Assembly: GCF_017592395.1 (NCBI RefSeq)
Contig: NZ_JAGFOU010000010.1
Location: forward strand, 38,971 to 102,970
Source of the DNA: Actinomyces bowdenii
GTDB lineage: Bacteria; Actinomycetota; Actinomycetes; Actinomycetales; Actinomycetaceae
DNA length: 64,000 nt
Direction of reading: 5' to 3'
The notes under the pieces are model-generated. The model was not told where the DNA came from and made no database searches. It saw only the letters and a program-made list of their open reading frames with translations. How positions within the stretch are numbered: the stretch's first letter is position 1; each line of letters starts with the position of its first letter. Made by a program: the position numbers and the translations under genes. Positions 30,581 through 39,868 of this stretch are shown here, one piece after another.

Positions 30581-31051
30581 ATGCGCATCTACCTGCCTGC
30601 CACGGCCGCCGATCTGAGGGCCGATGTCATCTCCGCCAGGGCCGCTCATGCTGCGACCCCCGCTTTGGCGCAGGCGCTGCCGCAGGAGGATGAGGAGGGC
30701 CTGGAGGTCTCCGCCTCCCTGTGCGCCGCCGACGCCTCGGTGCTGCTGCTGGCCGAGCCCGGGGCCCGGGGCCTGCCGGACCGCCGGGTGGTCATCGCCG
30801 CGGATGTGGATCCCCAGGTGGTCCGAGAGCTGGCCGTCACCGAGGAGGTCCTGCCCGGCAGCGTCATGGTGGAGGCACCGGTGCCCTGGGAGGACGTGGC
30901 GGCGCTCCTGGTCGACGAGGCCGGGGCGCAGACCGATGTCGCGCTGGCCCGACGGGGTGATGAGGATGCCTTCGAGCGCACCGCCGAGGCCGATCTGCTG
31001 TGGTATGACGTGGTGGAGCGCGATTCGCTGGCCGATGAGCTCGGGGTCTGA
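30581..31051 (+). CDS. DUF6912 family protein
   Basis: The protein has 156 residues beginning MRIYLPATAADLRAD and ending in the family pattern ERTAEADLLWYDVVERDSLADEL. The middle contains two aliphatic strands (RRVVIAADVDPQVV, GSVMVEAPVPWEDVAALLVDEA). Small proteins of this kind are widespread in actinobacteria near secA and hpf, and the function is unknown. CAGACT at 30569-30574, six bases before the ATG, could be the -10 of a leaderless transcript. It converges with sbcC. Confidence 0.8.
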   Translation: MRIYLPATAADLRADVISARAAHAATPALAQALPQEDEEGLEVSASLCAADASVLLLAEPGARGLPDRRVVIAADVDPQVVRELAVTEEVLPGSVMVEAPVPWEDVAALLVDEAGAQTDVALARRGDEDAFERTAEADLLWYDVVERDSLADELGV

Positions 31052-31083
31052 GATCGATCAGGCCGGCCGGCCCTCACCGCGGC

Positions 31084-34000
31084 TCAGGTGCTCACCGCCA
31101 GGGTGGAGCCCCCGGCGGGGGAGCGCCGGATGCGGATCTGGTCGGGGATCTGGCTCTTGAGCTCCTCGACGTGCGAGACGATGCCGACGCTGCGGCCCCC
31201 GGCCCGCAGGCGCTCGATCTCAGCCATGACGACCTGGAGGGTCTCGGGGTCCAGGCTGCCGAAGCCCTCGTCGATGAACAGGGTGTCCAGGCTGACGCCC
31301 CCGGACTCGGCGGACACGACGTCGGCCAGGGCCAGGGCCAGTGACAGGGAGACGTAGAAGGTCTCCCCGCCCGAGAGGGTCTTCGGGTCGCGCCGGTGCT
31401 CGGCCCCCAGGTGGTCGATGACCGCCAGCCCCAGGCCCTTGCGGCGGGAGCGCGAACCGGCCTCCTCATCGGTGCGGATGAGCTCGTAGCGCCCGGAGGA
31501 CATCTGGGCCAGGCGCTCATTGGCGAAGACGAGCACCTCCTCGAAGCGCTCCTGGAGCACCCAGGTGGCCAGGGTGGTGCCCGCAGGGTTGTCCCCGCGG
31601 GCCAGCGCGGCGACCCGCAGCAAGGCAGCGCTGGCTCCCACCGCCTCCTCGTGGGCCGAGGCGGCCTCCTCCACCCCGGTGCAGGCCCGCTCCAGGTGGG
31701 CGTGGGCCTCTGCGGCGCGCGCGTGCCGGGCGGCCGCGGCCTCATGCTCCGCCTCGGCTCCGGCCAGGGCCTCGTCGGCCTGCTCCAGGGCGTCCTCCTC
31801 CTGCCCGGTGAGGGCGGCGATCAGTGGGTCGGCCAGGGCGTGCCGGATCCTCTCGCGCGCGGAGCGCGCCTCCTGGACCCGCTGGGCCAGTGCCGCGCGC
31901 GCGGCGGCATCCACGGATGCGGAGCGTGCCTGCTCGGCGCTGGTGAAGCCCTCCTCCGCCAGGGTGCGGGCCAGGTCCTCCCGGGCCTCCTGGAGGGCAT
32001 CGAGCGCGGTGGTGGCGGTGCTGATGGCCCGCGAGGCCTCCTCGGCCTGGCGGGCCTGGTCCAGCAGGTCGGCGGCCCTGGCGGCGACGGAGGGCCAGGG
32101 CCCGCGGGCCTGCTCGCAGCGCCGCTGGTCCTCGACCAGCCGGTCGCGCTCGGCCTCCAGGCGGCTGCGCGAGGCGGCCAGTGCGGAGGCGGCCTGCTCA
32201 TGGGCGACGCGCAGGGCCTCGGTGGCGCTGTCGAAGTCCTCCAGGCGGTGGGCCAGGACCGGGATCTGCTCGGCCTCCTCCTGGGCGGTGCTCAGGGCGG
32301 TGGCCGCCTGCTGGAGGGAGAGGGCGCTGTGCTCGACGGCGAGGCCCTCACTGGCCCGCCGGGCCTCCTCGTATCTGCTGCGGCAGGAGTCGCGCTCCTG
32401 CCGGGCGGCGCTCAGCGCCTCATCGGCCTGGTGCTGCACCCGCTCGGCCGCCTCCACCTGCGCCCGGCTGGCCCCCTGGGTGGGCGGGGCCGCAGGCTCG
32501 GGGTGGTCGGTGGAGCCGCAGACGGGGCAGGGCTCGCCCTCCACGAGCTCCCCGGCCAGGGCCCCGGCCTGCGAGGAGATCCAGCGCATGCGGGTGCGCG
32601 CTACTGCCTCGGCCGCCCGGGTGGCGGCCTCAGCGGCCTCAGCGAGTGCCTCCTCACGCCCGGTGAGCTCAGCGGCGAGCCCCTGGGCGGTGGTGGCGGC
32701 CCGGTGCTGCTCGCCGGCCCGGCGGTGCTCGGCCTCCAGTCCGGGCAGGCGCTCCTGGGCGGCACGCGCGGCCTCCAGCTCCTGGGCCAGGGCGGTGCGC
32801 TGCTGGGGCCGCTCGGCCAGGTGGGCCGCCTGGCGCTCCTGGCCCTGAGCCCGAAGCTCCAGCTCCTCGCGGCGGGCGCTCAGCTCCTGGGCGCGCTCGC
32901 CCAGGTGGGATTCCAGGGCCAGGAGGCCTTCAAGCCCGCCGTGCTGCGCCCGCAGCCGGTGGGCGCGCTCATCGAGGTCCCGGGTGCTCACGGCCCGGCC
33001 CGGCGCGACGCCCGGCCCGGCAGCGGCCTGCGGAGGGGAGTCCTGCGCGGCGGCCGCCGTCACGGGGGCGGTCATCCCCTCCAGCCAGCGCCTGACCTCG
33101 CCGGCGGGCGGGGCGGCGAGTCGCAGGAGCTCCTCGTGCGCCTCCTGCTGCGCCTGCCACTGCGCCTCCAGCGATGCCTCCGGCCGGGCCTGGGAGCGGG
33201 CCGGCACCGGGGCCTGTGGGGCAGGGGCGCTCGCCGCGCCTGGAGCCCCGGAGGGTGGGGTGATGGCGGCCCGAGGGCTGCCCGGGCCGGCGGCGGTCAG
33301 GCCATCCAGGTCGCCGACGGCGTCCAGGGCCCGCTCCTGCGCGGCCTGGGCGCTGCGCAGGGAGGGGGCCAGGCGCGCGGCCCTCTCGGCGTCGTGCAGG
33401 CGCTCGGCCTCCCGGGCGTGCTCCTGAGCATGCTCCTCCAGGGCCCGCTGCTCGGCCAGGAGGCGGCGGCGCCGCTCCAGGCGCTCGTGCAGGCTGCGGG
33501 CCTCCTCCTGGGCCTGGCGCGCCTGTGCCGCACGCGCGGCGGCCCGTGAGGCGCGGTCCCGGGCCTGCTCGACCTGCCGGGTGGAGAGCTCGCGGGCCCG
33601 TCCCGTGATCGCCCGCAGGGCCCGGAGGTCGGGGACGGCGGTGGCGGTGGCCGCCTCCAGGCGCTCGCCCAGGCACTCCGATGGGCCCAGCACCGCCGGC
33701 GGATCCGGCTCGGGTGGCGGGTCCTGCATGGGCTGTGGGGCCAGGAGGGGCTCGCGGGCCAGGGATCGCGCCTGGGTGCTCAGGGTGCCGGCGGCCCGCT
33801 CCACTGCCGCCGATCCCGCCCGGGCCTCCCGGGCGAGCTGGTCCTGGATGGCGTCGTAGATGCCGGTGCCGAACACATCCTTGAGCAGGCCCTGGCGCTG
33901 GGTGGAGTCGGCGCGCAGGAAGCGGGCGAACTTGCCCTGGGGCAGGACCACGGTCTGGGTGAACTGCTCACGGCTGAGCCCGATGAGGCGCGCGATCTCG

Positions 34001-34422
34001 GCGTCGGCCTCACCCACCCGGATGACGGGCTCGCCCAGCGCCTCCCCGCCGACGGCGGACAGGCGCCAGAGCTTGACGCTGCCGGGCTCGATGGTGGTGC
34101 CCTGCCCGCGCCGCTTGGCCCGCTCATAGGCGGGGGTGCGCCGCACCCGGTGGATGCCCGCGGTGGTGGAGAAGACCAGCTCGACGCAGCTGCCCGCCTC
34201 GGGGCCCACCAGGGTCGAGCGCATCCGGTCCTTCGAGGAGTCCGAGGAGTCGGCGACGTCCCCGTAGAGGGCGAAGACGATGGCGTCGATGATGGTGGTC
34301 TTGCCCGAGCCGGTAGGGCCGGTCAGCAGGAAGCGCCCGCAGTCGCCGAAGGCATCGAAGTCGATGGTCTCGGTCCCCGCGTAGGGCCCGATGCCGCTCA
34401 TGGTCAGGGAGTGGATCCTCAC
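31084..34422 (-). CDS. sbcC: Exonuclease subunit SbcC
   Basis: The protein has 1112 residues. The N-terminal ATPase lobe (MRIHSLTMSGIGPYAGTETIDF) has Walker A GPTGSGKTTIIDAIVFALYGD. Two long Ala/Glu/Arg-rich coiled coils flank a zinc hook (GEPCPVCGSTDHP). The C-terminal lobe has signature LSGGETFYVSLSLALALADVV and Walker B LDTLFIDEGFGSLDPETL. With SbcD it forms the Mre11-Rad50-like complex that opens hairpins and protein-blocked DNA ends and limits palindromes, which is notable given the long palindromes in this window. The start overlaps the sbcD stop by ATGA. Confidence 0.95.
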   Translation of the reverse strand: MRIHSLTMSGIGPYAGTETIDFDAFGDCGRFLLTGPTGSGKTTIIDAIVFALYGDVADSSDSSKDRMRSTLVGPEAGSCVELVFSTTAGIHRVRRTPAYERAKRRGQGTTIEPGSVKLWRLSAVGGEALGEPVIRVGEADAEIARLIGLSREQFTQTVVLPQGKFARFLRADSTQRQGLLKDVFGTGIYDAIQDQLAREARAGSAAVERAAGTLSTQARSLAREPLLAPQPMQDPPPEPDPPAVLGPSECLGERLEAATATAVPDLRALRAITGRARELSTRQVEQARDRASRAAARAAQARQAQEEARSLHERLERRRRLLAEQRALEEHAQEHAREAERLHDAERAARLAPSLRSAQAAQERALDAVGDLDGLTAAGPGSPRAAITPPSGAPGAASAPAPQAPVPARSQARPEASLEAQWQAQQEAHEELLRLAAPPAGEVRRWLEGMTAPVTAAAAQDSPPQAAAGPGVAPGRAVSTRDLDERAHRLRAQHGGLEGLLALESHLGERAQELSARREELELRAQGQERQAAHLAERPQQRTALAQELEAARAAQERLPGLEAEHRRAGEQHRAATTAQGLAAELTGREEALAEAAEAATRAAEAVARTRMRWISSQAGALAGELVEGEPCPVCGSTDHPEPAAPPTQGASRAQVEAAERVQHQADEALSAARQERDSCRSRYEEARRASEGLAVEHSALSLQQAATALSTAQEEAEQIPVLAHRLEDFDSATEALRVAHEQAASALAASRSRLEAERDRLVEDQRRCEQARGPWPSVAARAADLLDQARQAEEASRAISTATTALDALQEAREDLARTLAEEGFTSAEQARSASVDAAARAALAQRVQEARSARERIRHALADPLIAALTGQEEDALEQADEALAGAEAEHEAAAARHARAAEAHAHLERACTGVEEAASAHEEAVGASAALLRVAALARGDNPAGTTLATWVLQERFEEVLVFANERLAQMSSGRYELIRTDEEAGSRSRRKGLGLAVIDHLGAEHRRDPKTLSGGETFYVSLSLALALADVVSAESGGVSLDTLFIDEGFGSLDPETLQVVMAEIERLRAGGRSVGIVSHVEELKSQIPDQIRIRRSPAGGSTLAVST

Positions 34423-35759
34423 CGCCGGCTCCTTCCCGCCGCCAGGGCGGACTCGTAGGCCGAGCGCAGGACCTCCCGCTCGGCCGCGCTGGGGCTGCGC
34501 CGGCCGACGTCGTCCAGGAATCCGGCACTGATCTCCAGGGGGTCGGCGGCCGCTGTCACCGCCGCCCGCCGCCCCCGGGGCGGTTGGGGGGCCTCGTGAT
34601 GGAAGGCCAGCAGGCCGGGGAAGTGCGCCTTGAGGGCAGCCAGGGCGCCGGGCGGGCGATCGCCGGTGAGGATGACGCGCACCCAGGAGCCGTCATCCCC
34701 GGTGGCCAGCAGCTGCTCCATGCCCCCCTCCAGGGTGCGCACCCGATGCCGCACGGGCACGGCGATGCGCTCCAGGCCGGTCACGCCCTCAGGCCCGATG
34801 TCCAGCAGCACGGAGGACTTCTCGGCATCGGCCTCGTCGAAGGAGAAGGCGATGGGGGAGCCGGAGTAGACCAGGCGCGGGGCCCGCCCGGAGGCGGCAG
34901 GAGCCGTCTGCCCGGTGGCCGCCCCCTGCTCGGCGCGGGGCGGGCGCAGCTCCTGGGGGCGGTGGAGGTGGCCCAGGGCGACATAGTCCAGGCCCCCGCT
35001 GGCCTGTGCCGCGGCGGAGCCGCCCATGGTGGTGAAGACCTGGGAGGGCACGGAGTCCACCCCGCCGACCCGGATGTCCCGCTCGGACTGGCTGGCGGCG
35101 CCCCCGACGACGAAGGCGTGGGCCATGAGCACGCTGGGCAGGCGCTCGCCGCGGCCGGCGCGCCGGCGCTCCAGATCCGCGGCCACCAGCCGCAGGGCGG
35201 CGGAGACCACCGCCTCATGGGAGCGGGCAAGGCGCTGCGGCCGGCAGGGGCCGGCATCGCCGTCGTCGGGATCCTGGCCGTCCTCGGGTGAGGGCGGGCC
35301 GCTGCGCTCCCCGAGGCGCTCGGCCAGCAGCGGGGGCAGGGCCTCACGGGCGGCGTCGGGGTCCAGGTAGGGCAGGGCGTGGACGATGACGGCCTCGTGG
35401 CCGGAGGCATCGGGCAGGACGATGCCGCGGTCCAGGCCGGTGGTGCGGGCGCGGATGATGAGGCGCTCGCGCATGAGGTCGGCGGCGAAGCCCAGGCGGT
35501 GGGCGGAGTCGTGATTGCCGGGGGTCATCACCACCCGGGTGCGCTCGGTCAGGCGCCGCAGGGTCTCATCGAGCAGGGTGACGCAGGCCGCCGGAGGCAC
35601 GGCGCGGTCGTAGACATCCCCGCACACCACGACGGCGTCGACCGACTCGGCGGCGACCAGCTCGACGAGGTGGTCGGCGAAGGCGGCGTGGGCGTCGTCG
35701 AGCACCTGGCCGTGGAAGGCGCGCCCCAGGTGCCAGTCCGAGGTGTGGAGGATCCGCAT
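34419..35759 (-). CDS. sbcD: Exonuclease subunit SbcD
   Basis: The protein has 446 residues. Calcineurin-type phosphoesterase motifs are present in order: MRILHTSDWHLG, VVVCGDVYDRAVPP, VVMTPGNHDSAHRLGF, VLMAHAFV and YVALGHLHRP. A C-terminal capping domain follows. Length and motifs match the Mre11-like nuclease SbcD, which uses two metal ions and works with SbcC. A Glu/Asp-rich insert at about residues 150-170 is unusual but plausible. sbcD is the first gene of the sbcDC pair. Confidence 0.95.
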   Translation of the reverse strand: MRILHTSDWHLGRAFHGQVLDDAHAAFADHLVELVAAESVDAVVVCGDVYDRAVPPAACVTLLDETLRRLTERTRVVMTPGNHDSAHRLGFAADLMRERLIIRARTTGLDRGIVLPDASGHEAVIVHALPYLDPDAAREALPPLLAERLGERSGPPSPEDGQDPDDGDAGPCRPQRLARSHEAVVSAALRLVAADLERRRAGRGERLPSVLMAHAFVVGGAASQSERDIRVGGVDSVPSQVFTTMGGSAAAQASGGLDYVALGHLHRPQELRPPRAEQGAATGQTAPAASGRAPRLVYSGSPIAFSFDEADAEKSSVLLDIGPEGVTGLERIAVPVRHRVRTLEGGMEQLLATGDDGSWVRVILTGDRPPGALAALKAHFPGLLAFHHEAPQPPRGRRAAVTAAADPLEISAGFLDDVGRRSPSAAEREVLRSAYESALAAGRSRR

Positions 35760-35851
35760 GCCCGAACCCTCTCACAGGGCTGTGACACGAGTACCGGGCC
35801 GATCGGGCGCGGGGCGCGCTGCGGCCCCCGGCTCAGGGCCGCCCCCGCGCC

Positions 35852-36688
35852 TCAGGCGGTGATGGTGCCGCTGGCCACCAGGGCGATGATGACCAGTCCC
35901 AGGACCACGCGGTAGATGAGGAAGGAGGTGAACTTGTTGGAGGAGACGAACCTCAGCAGCCAGGCGATGGTCCCGTAGGCCACCAGGCCGGAGGTGATGG
36001 TGGCGATGATGGTGGCCGACCAGCCCACCGTCGCGCCGATCTCGTCGGCCGAGGTCACCGCCTGCATGAGGCCCGCCGCCACCAGGGCGGGGATGCCCAT
36101 GAAGAAGGACAGCCGCGTGGCGGTGACCCGGTCGAAGCGCAGGAACAGGCCCGCCGAGATCGTCGCCCCGGAGCGGGAGATGCCGGGCAGGACGGGGGCC
36201 AGGGCCTGGAAGGCGCCGATGATGAGCGCGTCCTTGATGGTCACGTCCCGCATCCCCTTGGTCAGGCTCTGCTGGCGGTCGGCCAGCCACATGACCGCCG
36301 ACCACACGATGAGCGCCCCGGCGATGATCCACAGGGACCGGGCCGTGACCTCGATGAACTCCTCCAGCGCCAGGCCCACCACGGCCACCGGGATCGATCC
36401 CAGGATCACCCCCCAGCCCAGGGTGTAGTCCGGGTCCTCGCGCGCCTCCTTGCTCACCAGGCCCTTGCACCAGGCGGTGACGATCCTGACGATGTCGGCC
36501 CAGAAGTACACCACTGCCGCCAGGATCGCCCCGATCTGGATGACCGCGGTGAAGGCGGTCATGCCGGCGTTGTCGATGTCGTGGCCCAGCAGCTTCTCAA
36601 CGATGTTGAGGTGCCCGGTCGAGGAGATGGGCAGGAACTCGGTGATTCCCTCGACGATGCCGAGAATGACGGCGTGCAGCCAGTTCAA
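35852..36688 (-). CDS. uppP: Undecaprenyl-diphosphatase
   Basis: The protein has 278 residues of BacA type with about eight membrane spans. The two active-site motifs are EGITEFLPISSTGHL (13-27) and PGISRSGATISAG (near 170-182), followed by LRFDRVTATRLSFFMGIP. It removes a phosphate from undecaprenyl diphosphate at the outer membrane face so the lipid carrier can be reused for peptidoglycan and glycan synthesis. It stands alone, 92 bp after the sbcD start on the same strand. Confidence 0.96.
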   Translation of the reverse strand: MNWLHAVILGIVEGITEFLPISSTGHLNIVEKLLGHDIDNAGMTAFTAVIQIGAILAAVVYFWADIVRIVTAWCKGLVSKEAREDPDYTLGWGVILGSIPVAVVGLALEEFIEVTARSLWIIAGALIVWSAVMWLADRQQSLTKGMRDVTIKDALIIGAFQALAPVLPGISRSGATISAGLFLRFDRVTATRLSFFMGIPALVAAGLMQAVTSADEIGATVGWSATIIATITSGLVAYGTIAWLLRFVSSNKFTSFLIYRVVLGLVIIALVASGTITA

Positions 36689-36874
36689 TGGAACTCCCAG
36701 GTGGTTGGCGGGTAGGTCGGGCCGGCCCTGCTGGCCGCAGGCCCAGGCCGCAGGCTACCGGCCCGGCTCGGCCCGCCGCCTCCCGCAGCCGCACGAGCAG
36801 CTGTGGCACCGCCCTCAGGGCCATCGGCGGGGTGCGCCGTCCCGCGCGGCCCCCACTGGCAGCGGCCCGGGCCT

Positions 36875-37690
36875 TCAGTCGGTCTCGTCGCCCAGGTGCT
36901 CCATGGCGGCCCCGTGCAGCAGGGTGTTGGAGGCCACCGCGCTGCCGCCGAAGGGCCCGGGCTCCCAGGACAGCGAGGTGAAGGTGCCGCCCGCCTCGGT
37001 GACCACCGGCACCAGGGCGGCCATGTCGTAGAGCTCCAGCTCGGGCTCGGCCGCCAGGTCCACGGCACCCTCGGCCAGGAGCATGTAGGACCAGAAGTCC
37101 CCGTAGGCGCGGGTGCGCCAGCACGACTGCATGAGTCCCAGCATCCCGCGCAGGCGGCGCGCTGCGGCCCAGCCCGACAGGGAGGAGTAGGACAGGGAGG
37201 CGTCGGAGAGCTGGGCCACCTTGGACACCGACAGGCGCCGCGCCGAGCTCAGCGAGCGCCCGCTCCACGCCCCGCCGCCCTTGACCGCCCACCAGCGGCG
37301 CCCCAGCGCGGGCGCCGAGACCAGTCCGACGACGGCCTGGCCGTCCTCGACCAGGGCGATGAGGGTGGCCCACACCGGCACCCCCCGCACGAAGTTCTTC
37401 GTGCCGTCGATCGGGTCGATGACCCACTGGCGCGGGGAGTGCCCGGTGGTGGGCATCTCCTCGCCCAGCACCGAGTCGCGCACGCGCGCCCGGCCCAGGC
37501 GCTCGCGGATGGCCCGCTCGGCCTCCCGATCCGCCTCCGTGACGGGTGTGAGGTCCGGCTTGGTCTCCACGGTGAAGCTCCCGGCGTCGAAGCGCGCCTG
37601 GGTCAGGCGGTCCACCTGGTCGGCGATCGTGTGGGCCAGGTGCAGGTCGTCGCGCCACCGGCGCTCGGGGGAGGGGGGCTTGGGGCTCAT
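36875..37690 (-). CDS. hisN: Histidinol-phosphatase, inositol-monophosphatase type
   Basis: The protein has 271 residues from ATG 37690. Metal ligands are E77/E78 (VLGEEMP) and D92/D95 (DPIDGTKNF), with the C-terminal Asp in LYDMAALVPVVTEAGG. The segment PDLTPVTEADREAERAIR is typical of the actinobacterial HisN group, which converts histidinol phosphate to histidinol in histidine synthesis. Other members of the fold hydrolyse inositol or fructose phosphates, so the substrate is inferred. The gene is not in a his operon here, as is usual. It is divergent from the ABC-transporter pair. Confidence 0.85.
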   Translation of the reverse strand: MSPKPPSPERRWRDDLHLAHTIADQVDRLTQARFDAGSFTVETKPDLTPVTEADREAERAIRERLGRARVRDSVLGEEMPTTGHSPRQWVIDPIDGTKNFVRGVPVWATLIALVEDGQAVVGLVSAPALGRRWWAVKGGGAWSGRSLSSARRLSVSKVAQLSDASLSYSSLSGWAAARRLRGMLGLMQSCWRTRAYGDFWSYMLLAEGAVDLAAEPELELYDMAALVPVVTEAGGTFTSLSWEPGPFGGSAVASNTLLHGAAMEHLGDETD

Positions 37691-37846
37691 GGCTCCACGG
37701 TAACGGTGCCGCCGCAATGCTGCGGGAGGGGCGCGGGCGGGGCGCCCGCAGTGCCCCGACGATGGCGGGGCGCCCGGCTCGACGGCGGCGTGCCGGTCCG
37801 GGCGGCTCCCTGCGCCCTCGCCGGGCCACCGGGATGCCGCTGCCGG

Positions 37847-37899
37847 TTGACGGCCATCGAATAGAGAACTATCGTCACGATTAACTAAGGTCCACCTCA
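37847..37899 (+). promoter_or_regulatory. Promoter and DtxR-like box before the ABC half-transporters
   Basis: TTGACG (37847-37852) and TATCGT (37870-37875), 17 bases apart, form a good promoter. Just past the expected start point, 37881-37899 (TTAACTAAGGTCCACCTCA) matches 12 of 19 positions of the DtxR/IdeR iron box and has TAAGGT/ACCTCA arms. A repressor bound here would block transcription. The match is weak, so iron control is a hypothesis. Confidence 0.35.
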
Positions 37900-37915
37900 A
37901 GCCAGGACGGCTCGC

Positions 37916-39868
37916 ATGGCTGACTCCACCCCTCCCGCCCTGTCCCGCAGTGCCGATCCGGCGGCCACGACGGCCGCTGGGACGCCCACCGGCCAGGATG
38001 GCGGGGCCCCTCCCGAGGCCCGCGCCGGGCAGGCCGCCCTCAAGGACCTGCTGCGCCCGGTGCGCGGCTACCTCATGGTGGGCATGCTCCTGTCGGCCCT
38101 GTCAGCGGTCTGCGCCCTCGCCCCCTATGCGGGGCTCCTGCACCTGGGCCGGATCCTGCTCGACGCCCACGCCGCGGGGCAGGACCCGCATGCCGGCAGG
38201 GTGCAGGACGCCGTGGCCCTCATCCTGGGAGGCCTGGGAGCCAGGCTCGTCCTGTACTTCCTGGCCCTGAGCGTCACCCACGTGGGCGACATGAGGCTTG
38301 CGGCCCAGCTGCGCACCCGCATCGTGGAGGTCATGGCCCGCGCCCCGCTGTCCTGGTTCACCGAGTCCTCCTCCGGCCGGGTGCGCAAGGCCGTCCAGAA
38401 CGACGCCCACGACCTGCACTACCTCGTGGCCCACCAGTACGTGGAGTACACCGCGGCCATCGTCATGCCGCTGGCCGCGCTCCTCTACGCCCTCGTCATC
38501 GACTGGCGCCTGGGCCTGCTGGCCGTGGCCACCCTGCCGGTCTACGCCGCCATCCAGGCCTGGTCGATGCGCGGCATGGGGGACCTGACCCGCAAGGTCG
38601 ACGCGATGCTGGCCGATGTCTCGGCCCGCATCGTCGAGCTCGTCAGCGGCATCGCCGTGGTCAAGGCCTTCGGCCGCGCCGGACGCGCCCACCAGCGCTA
38701 CACCCGGGCGGCGCAGGACATGGCCGAGTACTACCGCGCCTGGTGCGCCCCCATGCTGCGCTCCAACGCCCTGGCCACCTCCGTCATCGCCCCGGCGGTT
38801 ATCCTCCTGGTCAACCTGTCCGGGGGCGCGGCCATGGTGCGCGCCGGGTGGGTCGACCCCCTCCAGGTGCTGGCCACCTGCCTCATCGCCCTGGTGCTGC
38901 CCAGCGCCATCGACACCCTGGGCTGGTCGTCCTGGAACAACCGGATCGCCGGGGCCGCGGCCCTGCGCATCATGGATGTCCTGAGCACCGAGCCCCTGCC
39001 CGAGCCGGCCCGGGCCCGCAGCCCCAGGGACGGCGAGATCCGCTTCGAGGACGTCTCCTTCGACTACGGCGCCACCCGCGCCCTGGACGGGGTGAGCCTG
39101 ACCCTCAGGCCCGGCACGGTCACGGCCCTCGTGGGCGCCTCCGGGTCGGGCAAGTCCACCCTGGCCACCCTCCTGGCCCGATTCAACGATCCCGCTCAGG
39201 GGCGTGTGACCCTGGGCGGGGTCGACCTGCGCGACGTGCCCGCCCACGAGCTCTACCGGCATGTCGCCTTCGTCCTCCAGGACGCCCAGCTGCTGGCCCT
39301 CCCACTGGTGGACAACATCCGCCTGGCCCGGCCCGGGGCGAGCCTGGAGCAGGTCCGCGCCGCCGCCCGTGCCGCCCAGATCGACGAGGTCATCATGGCC
39401 CTGCCGCAGGGCTACGACACGGTCCTGGGCCGGGGCGCCGACCTGTCCGGCGGGCAGGCCCAGCGCGTGGCCATCGCCCGGGCCATCCTGGCCGACGCCC
39501 CCGTCCTCATCCTCGATGAGGCCACCGCCTTCGCCGACCCCGAGTCCGAGGCGGCCATCCAGGACGCCCTGAGCGAGCTGGTGCGCGGGCGCACCGTCCT
39601 GGTCATCGCCCACCGCCCGGCCGCACTGGTCAACGCCGACCAGGTGGCCCTGCTGGAGCGCGGGCGGCTGGTCGCCGTGGGCACCCACGACGAGCTCATG
39701 GCCGACCCCGCCTACGCCGCCCTGTGGCGGGCCGCGGCGCCGGACGCCCCGCCGGGCGCACCTCCCGGCCCCCCGCCGGACGCCGTCCGCCGCAGCGCCT
39801 CCGGCCCGGGATCCTCCCCGCAGGCCCGGCCCGCCGGCCCGAGCAGCACCCGGGAGGGCAGGCCATGA
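37916..39868 (+). CDS. ABC transporter half (permease-ATPase), siderophore-type
   Basis: The protein has 650 residues. A disordered N-terminus of about 40 residues is followed by a six-helix permease domain (45-330) and an ATPase domain (360-590) with Walker A GASGSGKST, signature LSGGQAQRVAIARA and Walker B VLILDEATAFADPES. A Pro/Ala tail ends it. The sequence style and pairing with a second half-transporter resemble the heterodimeric YbtPQ/IrtAB iron-siderophore importers, but this protein lacks the siderophore-reductase domain of IrtA. Export of another substrate is possible. The stop overlaps the next start (ATGA). Confidence 0.8.
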   Translation: MADSTPPALSRSADPAATTAAGTPTGQDGGAPPEARAGQAALKDLLRPVRGYLMVGMLLSALSAVCALAPYAGLLHLGRILLDAHAAGQDPHAGRVQDAVALILGGLGARLVLYFLALSVTHVGDMRLAAQLRTRIVEVMARAPLSWFTESSSGRVRKAVQNDAHDLHYLVAHQYVEYTAAIVMPLAALLYALVIDWRLGLLAVATLPVYAAIQAWSMRGMGDLTRKVDAMLADVSARIVELVSGIAVVKAFGRAGRAHQRYTRAAQDMAEYYRAWCAPMLRSNALATSVIAPAVILLVNLSGGAAMVRAGWVDPLQVLATCLIALVLPSAIDTLGWSSWNNRIAGAAALRIMDVLSTEPLPEPARARSPRDGEIRFEDVSFDYGATRALDGVSLTLRPGTVTALVGASGSGKSTLATLLARFNDPAQGRVTLGGVDLRDVPAHELYRHVAFVLQDAQLLALPLVDNIRLARPGASLEQVRAAARAAQIDEVIMALPQGYDTVLGRGADLSGGQAQRVAIARAILADAPVLILDEATAFADPESEAAIQDALSELVRGRTVLVIAHRPAALVNADQVALLERGRLVAVGTHDELMADPAYAALWRAAAPDAPPGAPPGPPPDAVRRSASGPGSSPQARPAGPSSTREGRP

